The notes: generated by a model not told the origin, from the sequence alone. Shown: positions 45,574 to 56,178, counted from the first letter of the stretch. The stretch: DNA of 64,000 nt from Serripes groenlandicus (GCA_031761405.1 JASEVX010000001.1:47043102-47107101); one strand, 5' to 3'. A program made the numbers and translations.

Positions 45574-45712
45574 TTATTAATTAGGTGATTTCATATTGGC
45601 CGAGTTATTTGTCCGAGGTATGCAGTATTGGCCTGAGCCCGAAGGGCGAAGGACAATACTGCTGACAGAGGACAAATAACTCGGCCAATATGAAATCACC
45701 TAATTAATAAGT
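45574..45712. mobile_element. Near-perfect 57-bp-arm hairpin element
   Basis: The left arm begins 'ttattaattaggtgatttca' and the right arm ends 'tgaaatcacctaattaataa'. The outer 41 bases of each arm are perfectly complementary, and the next part has a few mismatches. The loop of about 23 bases contains 'gcccgaagggc'. This could be a MITE or a hairpin transcript. Confidence 0.85.
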
Positions 45713-46123
45713 ATTTTATTAATCAACTTTTTTATAAATACATGAGTCTTTAGTTATAATCTTAAATAAACAATTAATGGTTAATATGGCGGAAAATATA
45801 AGTTAAAATCGGTCACTTTGTCAATTCAATGCGTTGATCTTTAAAAAAGACGGCTACCTAATTCATTTTTGTGTTCCACCATTCTCGTATAAGGCGAGTT
45901 TCGACAGCCAATGAAAATGGTCCATTCCTCAGATTTCGTATTTGGCGAGTTTTGTAGCCAATGAAAACGGCAGAAATTCATATTGGCCGACTTGGTCCAT
46001 ATTAGGCGAGTTTTAGCAAATATTGTCTTCTTTTGTTCTGTATTAGCTCTACGGTTGTTCTAGTATCGCGTCAAATACTCAATAGTTAATTAATAAAGTT
46101 TATTATTACAATGTAAGGCATTG
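45713..46123. repeat. Degenerate relatives of the hairpin arm
   Basis: Repeated pieces such as 'ggcgagttt', 'agccaatgaaaa' (twice) and 'tcatattggccgacttggtc' (about 45978) resemble the arm 'tcatattggccgagttattt'. They may be remains of a larger element. Confidence 0.45.
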
Positions 46124-46351
46124 TTAACCCTTTCCCTCATATAGACGCTTTCTGACGCCTCTGCAGCAGACAGATTTTTGAAAACATAGAGGCAAAAGAA
46201 GAAATTGCACAAAACGTGCAATTTCTCCTTTTGCCACAATGTTTTCCACTTTTTGTCATAGGTTATCCATTCAATTATGGAGATTTTCCATGTTTTGACA
46301 AAATACCTTCAAAGTCGTCTGCTGCAGAATTGTCGTATGAGGGAAAGGGTT
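46124..46351. mobile_element. MITE family B, full copy (reference)
   Basis: It starts 'ttaaccctttccctcatata' and ends 'tatgagggaaagggtta', inverted over about 18 bases. Inward lie 'cctctgcagcagac' and 'gtcgtctgctgcag', and a core hairpin 'gaaattgcacaaaacgtgca' with 'atttctcc'. TTAA at the left border and CCCTTTCC ends are what piggyBac-superfamily elements show. No open frame. Confidence 0.9.
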
Positions 46352-46889
46352 ACTATAGTTTATCTTACACATATAGGCAAGTCTTTTAAAATGTGTAGAC
46401 TGTTGATCGATTGACATTTTCACTTTACTATATAAACAATAAAGAGACATAGAACTAATATGATGTAGTCTTACTCTTAGACATAATTGCTGTATTCGCG
46501 TTCATGGCACATACATGTTTCAGATGTATAGGGCAACTCAGAGCTCTGTTGTGTTTCCATTTTCTATTCCATAAGAAGACACGGGACCTATTATGAATGA
46601 CACGCTATTATTTTCATATCGAGCAGTAACTTGGCAGGAAATATCAGGGATATATTACAACCTGCCATGTTATATTGTAATGCAAATATAATTCATGAAC
46701 GCATATCACACCATTATCAACAATCCGGCCCATTGCGTCAAATGGCGTTATTTCGCTAATACCATATTTCCCTGGTGTGGTCATGCAGCGCGATTTAAAA
46801 TAATAATAATGTCTGGGTGTCCAATACTCGCGATCCAGCAAAATGAGTGTTATTGACTTGTCTGTCTTTTACAATGAGTATGCGCTATT
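46352..46889. other. Unrecognised sequence
   Basis: Nothing was recognised. Confidence 0.4.
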
Positions 46890-47215
46890 CAATTGATTGA
46901 TTGATTGAGTGATTGATAGATTGATTGATTGATGTCTGAAGCTATTTTCAGCATAGTTCAATCCTATCACATTTTTACCCACCGTGCTTGACCTGTCTTT
47001 TCTCACATCAGGAATTCACACGACAATATTTCCAAGGAATTGGCTTCTTTTCCGCATATACTCTTAGCCCATTGGTAGAAAATGAATGACGCTTGTCGCA
47101 TTGACTTGTTCGAAACAACGGAAAGAATGTTGCCCGAGATGGGGTTCTAAGTCGCAACCCCCTGTATTTACAGCCCGCGTCTCTACAAACTTAGCAACAG
47201 GGTCTCAGCATGCGT
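46890..47215 (-). mobile_element. SINE with tRNA-like head and (ATTG)n tail
   Basis: An ATTG run lies at the low-coordinate end. The middle matches 37926-38112 ('ggcttcttttccgcatatac', 'agcccattggtagaaaatga'). The tRNA-like head at about 47135-47210 is weak but includes 'gggttctaagtcgcaacccc'. Confidence 0.7.
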
Positions 47216-48239
47216 TATTTAAATTCACATGTATTGATACGCGTTAGTTTGTTATTCCAGAAATGCGTTTGAACCCGCTTAAAGCCTAAAGCTATTTGCT
47301 CTTGTGGTGCATTTGAAAGTTCCAGTGACATACTATGCACGTGGTTATATGTAATATACAACTAGCCTAATTGTTGAATAAGTGAAATGGGGGAGGGGTG
47401 ATACACTGATTAGACAACTAACACTTAGCAATGTACTGCTACTAACAGATGTGCAAATGATTGCATGATGTCCTAGAGGAACTAAGTTCAATACTTACAT
47501 TTCAAAACATTTACAATCGTCTTTGTTCCTGGTAAATAACATGAACATTTAAATATTACTATTATAACATTCCTTGTCATATTACCAATGCTTAGTTTAA
47601 CATGAAATAACATAAAGATAGCCCACAGCTTGTGTCAGCATATTAAATATAATAAATACCCTGTATACATGTATTTTGAGTTCATTTGGTACTGTTCGGT
47701 ATTAAATGCAGTTTTCAGTATTGTTTTATATAGCTACTATACAATTACACATTTAAGAACACTGATTCGTTTAATTCGTTTGATTTTATTATATGTTTTC
47801 TATTCTGATTGTATGAAATAATTGTTGTTAAACGAATAGTTAAGGCTGATATAAATGACATGCAATTATAGTGACATTTTTAAATGGCAAATGGCTTGTT
47901 TTATTTCAGTCTATACCATTGTACATGTAGTACTTACCAATATCCAGGTTCTCCATTGATGGCTTTTAGGTTAAATTTGGGATAGATAATGCCCTCATTA
48001 AGGGTGTAGTCAAATAACTGTTTATTGGTGATATTTTAAGCTAACGGTAGCGGTACAAACAATACATTTGCACAACAAACACACACACAAGTAACTACTG
48101 ACTTATACGGAACACATGTTGAGTGAACCAGGGCTTTGGTAATTACCTAAGAATTAACTATTATTATGTCTTTATAAGCATTGTCTAATTTCATAAATAA
48201 CAGCTATTGGTTAGCCACTTGTATCATTTGTCTTTCAAT
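47216..48239. other. Unrecognised sequence
   Basis: No gene or repeat was recognised over about 1 kb. Confidence 0.45.
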
Positions 48240-48527
48240 TAGTTTACACTTCCATCGATGTGTACATCCTCGGTATCCAGGCTATTCATAAAATATATGA
48301 TATGGCCAAATTGGCTGTAAAAATCTCGTACTCATGAATAATTTATGAGGTGAAATGCAGCCGCTTGATTGGCCGCATGATAACACATCATGCGATACGA
48401 AAAATACAGTGTTGTTACGGAGGAAATTGTGGTGCATGCTTTACGAAGTTTCGCTAGCCAATTTGCCCAGGGTATCATATATTTTATGAATAGCCTGGGT
48501 ACCGAGGATGCGATGTGTAGTGGGTAG
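48240..48527. mobile_element. MITE with about 60-bp terminal inverted repeats
   Basis: The left arm includes 'ggctattcataaaatatatg' and 'gccaaattggct'; the right arm includes 'catatattttatgaatagcc' and 'agccaatttgcc'. Outer parts 'catcctcggtatccagg' and 'cctgggtaccgaggatg' also pair. No coding capacity. Only one copy is in the window. Confidence 0.75.
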
Positions 48528-48689
48528 TTGAAGTGCACTGACCTGGCAACCCGTATAGTATTTTAATGACATATTTTTCTTCGCCGCTGTAAAACCTTCA
48601 AAAGTCATCTTAAGCATGCACACTACATTGCATTTTACTTATCTTTGTAGAAGATGTACAGGGGCGTAGCTTTGCAATAATCAATCTGT

Positions 48690-48900
48690 AGGCCGTCTCG
48701 TGAGAAAATAAACATTGTGGACCCGTATCAGCCTAAGCATGCTACACAGGACTACCCGGATAGACACTTTTCGCCTCCTGTGGATTTTCTGTTTCAGGAA
48801 TAACTACTTTATACATTTATCCCCCTAAGACGGAATGTGTCGGCCGGATCATTCTGCGCAGACAGCGCAGGCTGATCTGGTCGATACATTACGCAGATGT
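48690..48900. mobile_element. MITE family A, right end missing
   Basis: Left end 'ggccgtctcgtgagaaaata'; it ends 'cgatacattacgcagatgtc'. Its last about 65 bases are the reverse of the segment at 39318 and 45197. Confidence 0.82.
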
Positions 48901-48984
48901 CTAACGCCGCAGCTGCATTTTGGGGCATTTTGAGAAAAAATGTGTAGGCACGTGCCTACAGTGCCTAAAGGGAGCTACGCCCCT

Positions 48985-49195
48985 GATGTAAACATTTTTG
49001 ATTTGTTTGGTTTTATATAAGATTTTATGCAGTTTTCACTATAGTATTTAAATGGTGTCTGGGTAATATCATAGGTCATTCATGATCGCTTGTCGACTAA
49101 CAAATACTAGCCAAGACAATGTCCTTTGCTAATTGGCACTCGACCACAATCGGCACGAGAAGGGATCGAACGAAGGTCTCACGATCCCAAATCCA
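48985..49195 (-). mobile_element. SINE, diverged copy
   Basis: On the minus strand there is a tRNA-like head with a B-box-like 'cgttcgatcccttc' (about 49150) and a weak 3' body 'agtgaaaactgcataaaatc'. Confidence 0.5.
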
Positions 49196-49510
49196 CCACT
49201 CAGTTAGGGGAATATGTATCGTAACGAAGGATATACAACACATACTGTAATAAAACGTTTCATGATGGAAATAGGCGAATATATTTCCCCTCGGTATTGA
49301 TTAACATATTGTACAAACAACTCGGCTGTTTAGATGAATACCACAAGCATTAAATCAAACAGGCATTTGACATTTAAGGCCCGTAAATCCCAATGAGGTA
49401 CAGGATTTCAAAATGTACGCATTTGGACACAAAACTAGAATGTCATAAATTATCGTTAAAGATTTATTTTTGCTTTGGGTTCAGTATGTCGGGGAGACAA
49501 TAACCTAATG
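49196..49510. other. Unrecognised sequence
   Basis: Nothing was recognised. Confidence 0.35.
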
Positions 49511-51066
49511 GCCCGATCACACTGGGCCGAATGCCATTCAGTTTGCTATCCAAATAGGAATTTGGGTGTTCGGGGAGCGAACGGATCATATTCGGGAAGC
49601 ATTCGGTGTGTTCTAGGAGCATACTGGCTGTTCGGCTCCGGACGGATGCATACGGAACGGCATTCGGTATCTACAACACTGTGTTGTGCATGTTCAAAAT
49701 AATTTTCATCGACCTTCCGAATCATCCGAATTCATTTACGGAAAACGTTCGAAAAACATGCGTCTAGTTCTTGGTGGATTCGGAATGACAATTTGGAGGT
49801 GCTGTGTTCCGTATGCTTTTCGAACCTAGAACATGACAAATGCTTTCCGAATGCTTTCAGAACACGACGAATCGACCTAGAATAAACCGAAAATTTGGAG
49901 GTGCTGGGTTCCGTATGCTTTCCGAACACCCCGAATGGATATGGAACATGACGATTGCTTTCCGAATGCTTTTAGAACACGACGAATCGACCTAGAATGG
50001 ACCGAACTTTTTCACCATGCTTTCCGCAGGCTTTCAGAATGTTTTCGGATTACTCTGACATCCGGCCGAATGCTTTAAGAACCGCCCATATAACGGAACT
50101 TTTTCAAACACGCGGGAAATTGCGAGGAGGAGAGAGACACACGAGCATTTTGGATTATATATTTATCGTACTGACAGAAGCTCCCCTATTTATAGGAAGT
50201 TTGCGGACTTTACCGGCATTCTGAAAGCGTTCGGAAAGAGTTCTTCATGTTCTAGGTCCATTCGGAGTGTTCGGAAAGTATGCAGCACCTCCAAAATTTC
50301 ATTCCGAATGCACCAAGAACTAGACGCATGTTTCCTGAATGTTTCCGTACATATCGTATGTTCCTAGAATGCGGTTCTGCCTTTGGGATTTTTCCACACA
50401 AACGGCGCGAGTACTGGTTAAGTTTCCAGGAAGCGTGATTAATATAAGCTTAAAGCTTGTTTCGCAATCGATGTAAAGAAAACAAGTTTAAACTTCAAAC
50501 TAAACTTCCTAGAATGCTTCCCGAATACTTCCCGAATACACGTGGACGCCAAATTCGGATGATTCGGATGGTCTATAAAAATTATTTTGAACATGCACAA
50601 CAAATATTTGGAGCTACCGAATGCCGTTTCGTATCATCTGTACGAGCCGAACAGCCAGTTTGCTCCTAGAACACACCGAATGCTTCCCGAATATGATCCG
50701 TTCGCTCCCCGAACACCCAAATTCCTATTTGGAAAGCAAACGGAATGGCATTTGGCCTAATGTGATTGCCCCGAAATGGATTTTTCTCCCTAGAATGCAC
50801 AGTATGTTCTGTATGCTTTCAGAATACCCCGAATGGACATAGAATGCATGCGGAAAGAGTTCGGTCCATTCTAGGTCGATTCGCCGCGTTCCTTTAGCAT
50901 TTGGTCTGTTCTGAAAGCATTCTGAAACCATACTGAAAACATTCGGAAAGCAAACGGAAAGCATTCGGTGATACATTGGATAAAACACATTTGGAGGGAC
51001 ATTCATCACACCACTTTTGTATACGGAAGCAAACGGAAGCTCATTCGGGCCAGTGTGATCATCATC
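49511..51066. mobile_element. Foldback-like element with long inverted arms and TTCGG-rich subrepeats
   Basis: The left arm 49511-49735 is the reverse complement of 50535-50771 (shared 'aataggaatttgggtgttcg' and 'aagcattcggtgtgttctag'). The inner part 49755-49802 pairs with 50285-50335 (shared 'catgcgtctagttcttggtg'). Outer ends 'gatcacactgggccgaatg' (49515) and 'cattcgggccagtgtgatc' (51042-51060) are also inverted. 'ttcgga', 'gctttccgaa' and 'gaatgg' recur throughout, including a 102-bp tandem step (49790, 49892). Open frames inside, the longest 147 codons, look repeat-derived. Confidence 0.85.
50388..50496 (+). repeat. Direct repeat inside the Foldback-like arm, copy 1
   Basis: It runs from 'gcctttgggatttttccaca' to 'gtttcgcaatcgatgtaaag'. 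It is inserted between the two paired parts of the right arm and recurs at 51278-51402. Confidence 0.9.
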
Positions 51067-51277
51067 AGTGCCCCATAATACATATTCAATCATTTCCTCT
51101 CGGACTTTTGAAGATGTATATTCATGGTAACGGAAGTAAATTCTTACACGACTGTTAAGCAGGCACACACGTCATAAGGGACATAATTTCTTTTTCTGTT
51201 TACCCTGGCCGTTGTTAATAAGGGCAAAAAAGGGATAGTAAGTCATTAAAACTGATATCCCGTGATGAGCGGGTTTT

Positions 51278-51402
51278 GCCTTTGGGATTTTTCGACACAA
51301 ACGGCGCGAGGCGAGTACTGGTTAAGTTTCCAGGAAACAGACATCGAGCGTGATTAATATAAGCTTAAAGCTTGTTTCGCAATCGATGTAAAATAAATAA
51401 AT
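51278..51402 (+). repeat. Direct repeat outside the Foldback-like element, copy 2
   Basis: Same as copy 1 but with two additional short pieces ('cgag' and 'acagacatcg'), so this may be the fuller version. Confidence 0.9.
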
Positions 51403-51570
51403 AAGTTCAAACTTTTTTAAACTGTTTTAAAACTGATATGTGTATTGTGCGAAAATAGTCCGTAAGGAATATTCCACCATTGTAAATAAAAGAATATTTC
51501 AACTCCAGACCAGCTTTATATACGTGTATCATTTATCGTGGATGCATCTAATTCCACACTTGCCCGAAAT

Positions 51571-51862
51571 ACAGTGGACTCGCGATAACTCGAATGGGAC
51601 TTACGAATAACTTCGAGTTACGACGTGTTTAAGTTATCGCTGAATTTACGTTTAGTACATTTATGTAGGGTTAGCTTCGTTATTGAGTGTTGAAAATCAA
51701 GACAGTGATAAGGTCATGTCATAAAAACCGCGAAACAGCAGTTCTGATTGCTTGTACGAGCAATCAGAACTACTGGTACGGTGTTTTCAAAAGACAGATC
51801 CGTCCGAGTTCAGCGATATATGCGAATGTTCCGATGTTCGAGTTATCGCCTGTCCCTAGTCA
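51571..51862. mobile_element. pogo/Tigger-like MITE
   Basis: Left end 'cagtggactcgcgataactc' plus 'gaa'; right end 'ttcgagttatcgcctgtccc', an imperfect inverted copy. TA borders both ends. CAGT-starting ends with 'ataactcgaa' are typical of pogo/Tigger elements. A perfect internal palindrome at 51740-51771 includes 'ttctgattgcttgtacgagc'. No transposase frame. Confidence 0.65.
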
Positions 51863-52015
51863 TGGCGCTTCGGTTATGGTGGAGTGCCCTTGGCCAAAGC
51901 ACATTTCCTAACATAGTACTGGTTGTGTTTATCAAAGAATAATGAAAACGTGATCTGTCGCCGTGATATTACTGAAATAATGTTGAAAACGGCGTAAAGT
52001 CCTTTTAAACACAAA
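51863..52015 (+). mobile_element. SINE, 5'-truncated copy
   Basis: It carries 'cggttatggtggagtgccct', 'tgtcgccgtgatattactga' and 'aatgttgaaaacggcgtaaa', the same body as 62480-62672. It starts directly at the end of the pogo-like MITE. Confidence 0.8.
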
Positions 52016-52441
52016 TTCTTAAGATATACATAGGACATTTGGATAAAAAAAAACCGGTTGAAAATAATTATATTCCCAACAAATGAATTCATATTTTATA
52101 GAACGTTCCTTGCAACTTATTGTAGTAGATTAAATCATGTAAATCCGTTTGTCAAAGGGGTTAAACAATCTTGTATCAATTTCTTGATTATTTTCCCTTA
52201 AAATATTTTGTCCTCTTTTTGACCATTTTTTTTACGTCCGCTATCTGACTTTGTTAAAAAAATGTTTTATATATTTGATAAAAGTTGGATGTATTTGGCC
52301 TTTTTTCCGGAATAAAATCTTTCTATCTATTTGCCTATTTGTATCTCGCATATGTCTGGGGTAGTCCTCAGATTGCACAGGACCTATACGTTCGTATCAT
52401 AAGCATGTCTTGTGTTTAAATATCAAAAGAATGGTATACTC
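52016..52441. other. Unrecognised sequence
   Basis: Nothing was recognised. Confidence 0.4.
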
Positions 52442-52635
52442 TTTAACCCTGCCCCGCATACAACAAATCTGAAAGAGACTACTTTGACAGGAAACAAGAC
52501 AGTGGAACATCCTAATAAAAGAAAGTGAAATTATTGAAAAGAGTTAAAAGCAATTTCTTCTTTTGTCAGAATGTTTTCAAAAGTCATCTACTACATATGC
52601 GCCAGACTGAGTCTGAAAGTGGGAAAGGGGTTAAG
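52442..52635. mobile_element. MITE family B, diverged copy
   Basis: It starts 'ttaaccctgccccgcataca' and ends 'aaagtgggaaaggggttaa', with 'ttcttcttttgtcagaatgt' inside. TTAA on both sides. Confidence 0.8.
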
Positions 52636-53193
52636 GAAATTACTTTTCTTTTTCAGGTGCAATTATTTAACGGGAATTCACCGGGTACTACTAATTACGC
52701 AGACAGGTTTGTGTAACACGACGTATGCGTATGAACTAAAGGCATGCTAGACACCAACGTGCTATAGCCTACAATTTGGCAGCATCTGTGTGTCCCTGGG
52801 AAGTCCCTTAATTATGCCATGCACACCTATATTTACCGTGAATAGACGTGGTAAAATGTAACTCCCACCATAATTACAGTTTTATCATGAAATGTGACAT
52901 ACGTTACAAGGAAACCTCTATTTCTCTTTTTCCGGAGAATATTGCTATGTACAGGGACTCGATCATCGTTTATAACTATTTGTGCAGCTGCGCAAATGCC
53001 AGCATTCGTTTGGTCAGAATGTTCTCTGTCCCCAGAGAATAGCACTACACGCATATCTACCACAGAGCGCACATGTCGAAATTGTGACTTTTTATTAATT
53101 GGTATTTCTTTTGATAAAACACGTGTATGCGGCTCTTTAGTTTTCACACATGGTTATACATGTATGTAACATCAACTGGATCTGATCTGCAAA
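52636..53193. other. Unrecognised sequence
   Basis: Open frames up to 104 codons overlap on both strands (52833-53169) and show no motif. Confidence 0.4.
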
Positions 53194-53593
53194 GCTGTCA
53201 TTTACAGTTATACCAACATGCCTTCCTCAAGACATTTTAAACATTTAAAAGCACTTTGTACCATATCGCTGTCATCTACAGTTATACCAACATGCCTTCC
53301 TCAAGACATCTTAAACATTTAAAAGCACTTTGTACCATATCGCTGTCATCTACAGTTATACCAACATGCCTTCCTCAAGACATCTTAAACATTTAAAAGC
53401 ACTTTGTACCATATCGCTGTCATCTACAGTTATACCAACATGCCTTCCTCAAGACATCTTAAACATTTAAGAACTTTCAGAACTTTCAGAAGCACTTTGT
53501 ACCATATCGCTGTCATCTACAGTTATACTTACATGCTTTCCTCAACATTAAAAAGAACTTTCAGAAGCACTTTGTACCATATCGCTGTCACGC
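53194..53593. repeat. 74-bp tandem repeat, about 5 units
   Basis: The unit 'gctgtcatctacagttatac' plus 'caacatgccttcctcaagac' and 'agcactttgtaccatatc' recurs at 53194, 53268, 53342 and 53416. The last units are shortened and carry 'agaactttcag' insertions. Confidence 0.93.
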
Positions 53594-53858
53594 AAATGAG
53601 GTTTCTAAATGAATTGTCATATATGCTTTTCATACAGCTTCATGAATGAATCACATTAACTCCGATAAAGCCAATATCTAAGTTGAAGTAGAGTATGTAT
53701 TCATGTTCCTACGTTTACTGTTCATGACGACTGCTGCCAATAAGGTCATTCAATTCACACAATCAGTTTGATGGAGAAAGAATAGAACTATATATGTTTT
53801 ATTTATAATAAACACAACCATATTGATATCAATGATATAATGAAAGATTGGCTAGTGT
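53594..53858. other. Unrecognised sequence
   Basis: Nothing was recognised. Confidence 0.35.
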
Positions 53859-54041
53859 TTAATACCGTTTCAAATGGTATTTCAGCATATCACAGCGGTC
53901 AGTTCACATAGCGTGTGTTTCCTTGCTGTCTTGCACCAATGCCTCACATTATAGTCTTCCCAGTCGACCTTACCATATATACTATTAAGTCTATCAATGG
54001 GAGACGAGTGAAGCTAGTCACAGTGACTGATGATAAGAATG
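53859..54041 (-). mobile_element. SINE fragment
   Basis: The minus-strand body is seen as 'ttcagcatatcacagcggtc' and 'agttcacatagcgtgtgttt'. The head is absent. Another SINE follows within a few bases. Confidence 0.65.
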
Positions 54042-54049
54042 AATGGCCG

Positions 54050-54430
54050 ATCCGATTGATTGATTGATTAGGGTTTAACGCCATTTTGAAAAATATTGCA
54101 AGTCATATCAGGGCGGCCAGTTTACCTACTCATGTGTTTCCTGGCTTTCTTACACCAGTAGTCAACACAACATTCTTTCCAAGCAATTGGCTGCTTTTCC
54201 ACATAGACTTTAAGCACGTTGGTGGAAGACGAATGATGCTTGACACAGTGACTTTTGTTAAGTGTCGGAAATAATGTTGGTCGAGCTGGGGTTCGAACTC
54301 ACAACCCCTGGATTGACAGCCCGCATCGCTATCGACTGAGCTACCCGGGCTCGGCTGGCCGATCTGAGATTCGAACTCATGAACCCTTAATAAAGTGCCC
54401 TCGTCGGTACGGACTGAGCTGGCATGGCTC
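54050..54430 (-). mobile_element. SINE with two tandem tRNA-like heads
   Basis: On the minus strand a first tRNA-like unit (54358-54430) has A-box-like 'agctcagtccgtaccgac' and B-box-like 'gagttcgaatctc'. A second unit (54280-54357) has 'tagctcagtcgatagcg' and 'gagttcgaacccc'. The body ends in 'aaatggcgttaaacccta' and an ATTG/CAAT tail near 54055. Confidence 0.85.
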
Positions 54431-54956
54431 AATATAATGAAAGACACATTTGCGCATTATGTACGCATATACCAGAATTGCCCCTGTGACTGAGAAAACG
54501 TTCAATAAGAATGGCAGCCACATGCTAACTCTTGCTTGAACCGTCAGTGCCGGCTAAACGTGTATGAACGATACGAGTCGATGGAACTCTCGGGCACTAG
54601 CAGGTGGGATGGTAATGGTTTCATACGTTTTACGTTGTTATCTCCAAGTAAATATAAGGTGAGATATTAATATCATCTTTCCAGTCTTCCGAGATATAAC
54701 CTTCGCTGTTGAAAGCAGCGTAAACCCGACTATCAACAACATCAGTACGGCACAGATATTTTGTCACTCGACATTCACCTATGTCGTACTATCTCATACT
54801 TATGTTCCATATTTAGACTTCAAGCACAAATCAGTTCGATTGTTGAAGAAGACAGTGTGTTAAAATAAAATAACAGATAAGTTTGTCAATGGAGATAATA
54901 ACACTTTTCATGTCCATTCTATCAAAGTTATACTTTTTCATTTAACTAATAAACAC
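54431..54956. other. Unrecognised sequence
   Basis: Nothing was recognised. Confidence 0.4.
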
Positions 54957-54958
54957 AC

Positions 54959-55226
54959 ATATGAGCCGTCTCGCGAGAAAACCAACATTATGGTCTCTGC
55001 GTAATGTATCGACCCAGATCAGCAAGCGCAGTCCGCGCAGACTGATCCGGGTCGACACATTTCATCCCAGGGAATAGAGGTATCGAGTAATGATTCCTGA
55101 AACAGACATCCACAGGAGGCGAAAAGTGTCTGTCCGGGTAAGCCTGCGCGGCATGCTAAGGCTGAACCGGGTCGATACTTTACGCAGAGTCCATAATGTT
55201 GGTTTTTTTGCGGGACGGCATATATG
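54959..55226. mobile_element. MITE family A, full copy, reverse orientation
   Basis: Left end 'atgagccgtctcgcgagaaa', right end 'ggtttttttgcgggacggc'. Confidence 0.9.
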
Positions 55227-55492
55227 ACTTGATAAAGCAAGGATAAGTGAAATAGAAATCCAAAAGTAATTTCAGTTGACAATGTAGAGAGAAAATGGTA
55301 ACTAATTTCTTAAGTCGTCTCTCGTCCTTTCAACTATTATAATTTGCAGGCATGTACACTTCTTATATGTCGACATGGATTTAAATTTCTGTCATCACAA
55401 CTAGAACAATTTTCTTTTCCTTGTATTTCTGAAGACATCACCTCAGATGCCATTCTCGTGCACTCAATTGGTGCCAATTGGTTTTGATTTGA

Positions 55493-55757
55493 TTTTTTTT
55501 AATGGGGTTTAACGCCGTTTTCAACATTTTTTCAGACATATCACGGCGGCCAGTTCACCTACTAATATGCTTCCTGGCTTTTTCACACCAGTTCTCCACA
55601 CAAGATACTTCCAAACCATTGGTGAAAGACGAAACACGCTTGTCACAGTGACTTTTGTCAAACGTCGGGAAGAATGTTGGCCGAGCTGGGGTTCGAACTC
55701 ACAACCCCTAGATTGACAGCCCGCGTCGCTACCGACTGAGCTACCGGGGCTCGGCAT
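55493..55757 (-). mobile_element. SINE, full-length copy with clear tRNA-like head
   Basis: On the minus strand the head (55680-55757) reads A-box-like 'tagctcagtcggtagcgac' and B-box-like 'gagttcgaaccccagc'. The body carries 'ccgccgtgatatgtctgaaa' and 'gttgaaaacggcgttaaacc', then an A-rich tail. The 5' portion can fold partly like a tRNA, but the linked body shows it is a SINE and not a tRNA gene. Confidence 0.9.
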
Positions 55758-56020
55758 GGTACCAATAGAATACAACGTGTTAAACGTTTTCTTAATATTG
55801 GTGTTCACCGGTATGCCCTATCTACGCTGGAAAATTCCTAATACAAATTCTTAGTTGATGCAAGTTAAGACAAAATTGAATTACTATATACATCTAAAAT
55901 GTTTATAAATAACGGAAAGTAAAACTATTTCATCGAATTGCAAAACGAAGATACATGTATTTAAATAATATACACTATATTTTTGGATAACCTTCGTACA
56001 ATACTATACACATTGTGTTA
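55758..56020. other. Unrecognised sequence
   Basis: Nothing was recognised. Confidence 0.35.
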
Positions 56021-56178
56021 TCCGTTTTCCACACGCATACGCTTTCTGACGTCTCTGCAGCAAACTACTTTTAAAACGAGAAATTTCCACATTTGCCAAA
56101 ATATTTTATTATTATTCATAGAAATGTTGCATGTTTTTACCCACGATGTTTTCAAAGTCGTCTGCAGCCGAGTTGGTA
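56021..56178. mobile_element. MITE family B, internally deleted
   Basis: It carries 'gctttctgacgtctctgcag', a shortened core and 'caaagtcgtctgcagccgag'. Confidence 0.7.

Noticed and set aside
50725..51168. 147-codon open frame on the minus strand
   Set aside because: It lies within the TTCGG-rich Foldback-like element, starts with a non-ATG-like context and shows no domain. It is explained by the repeat composition.
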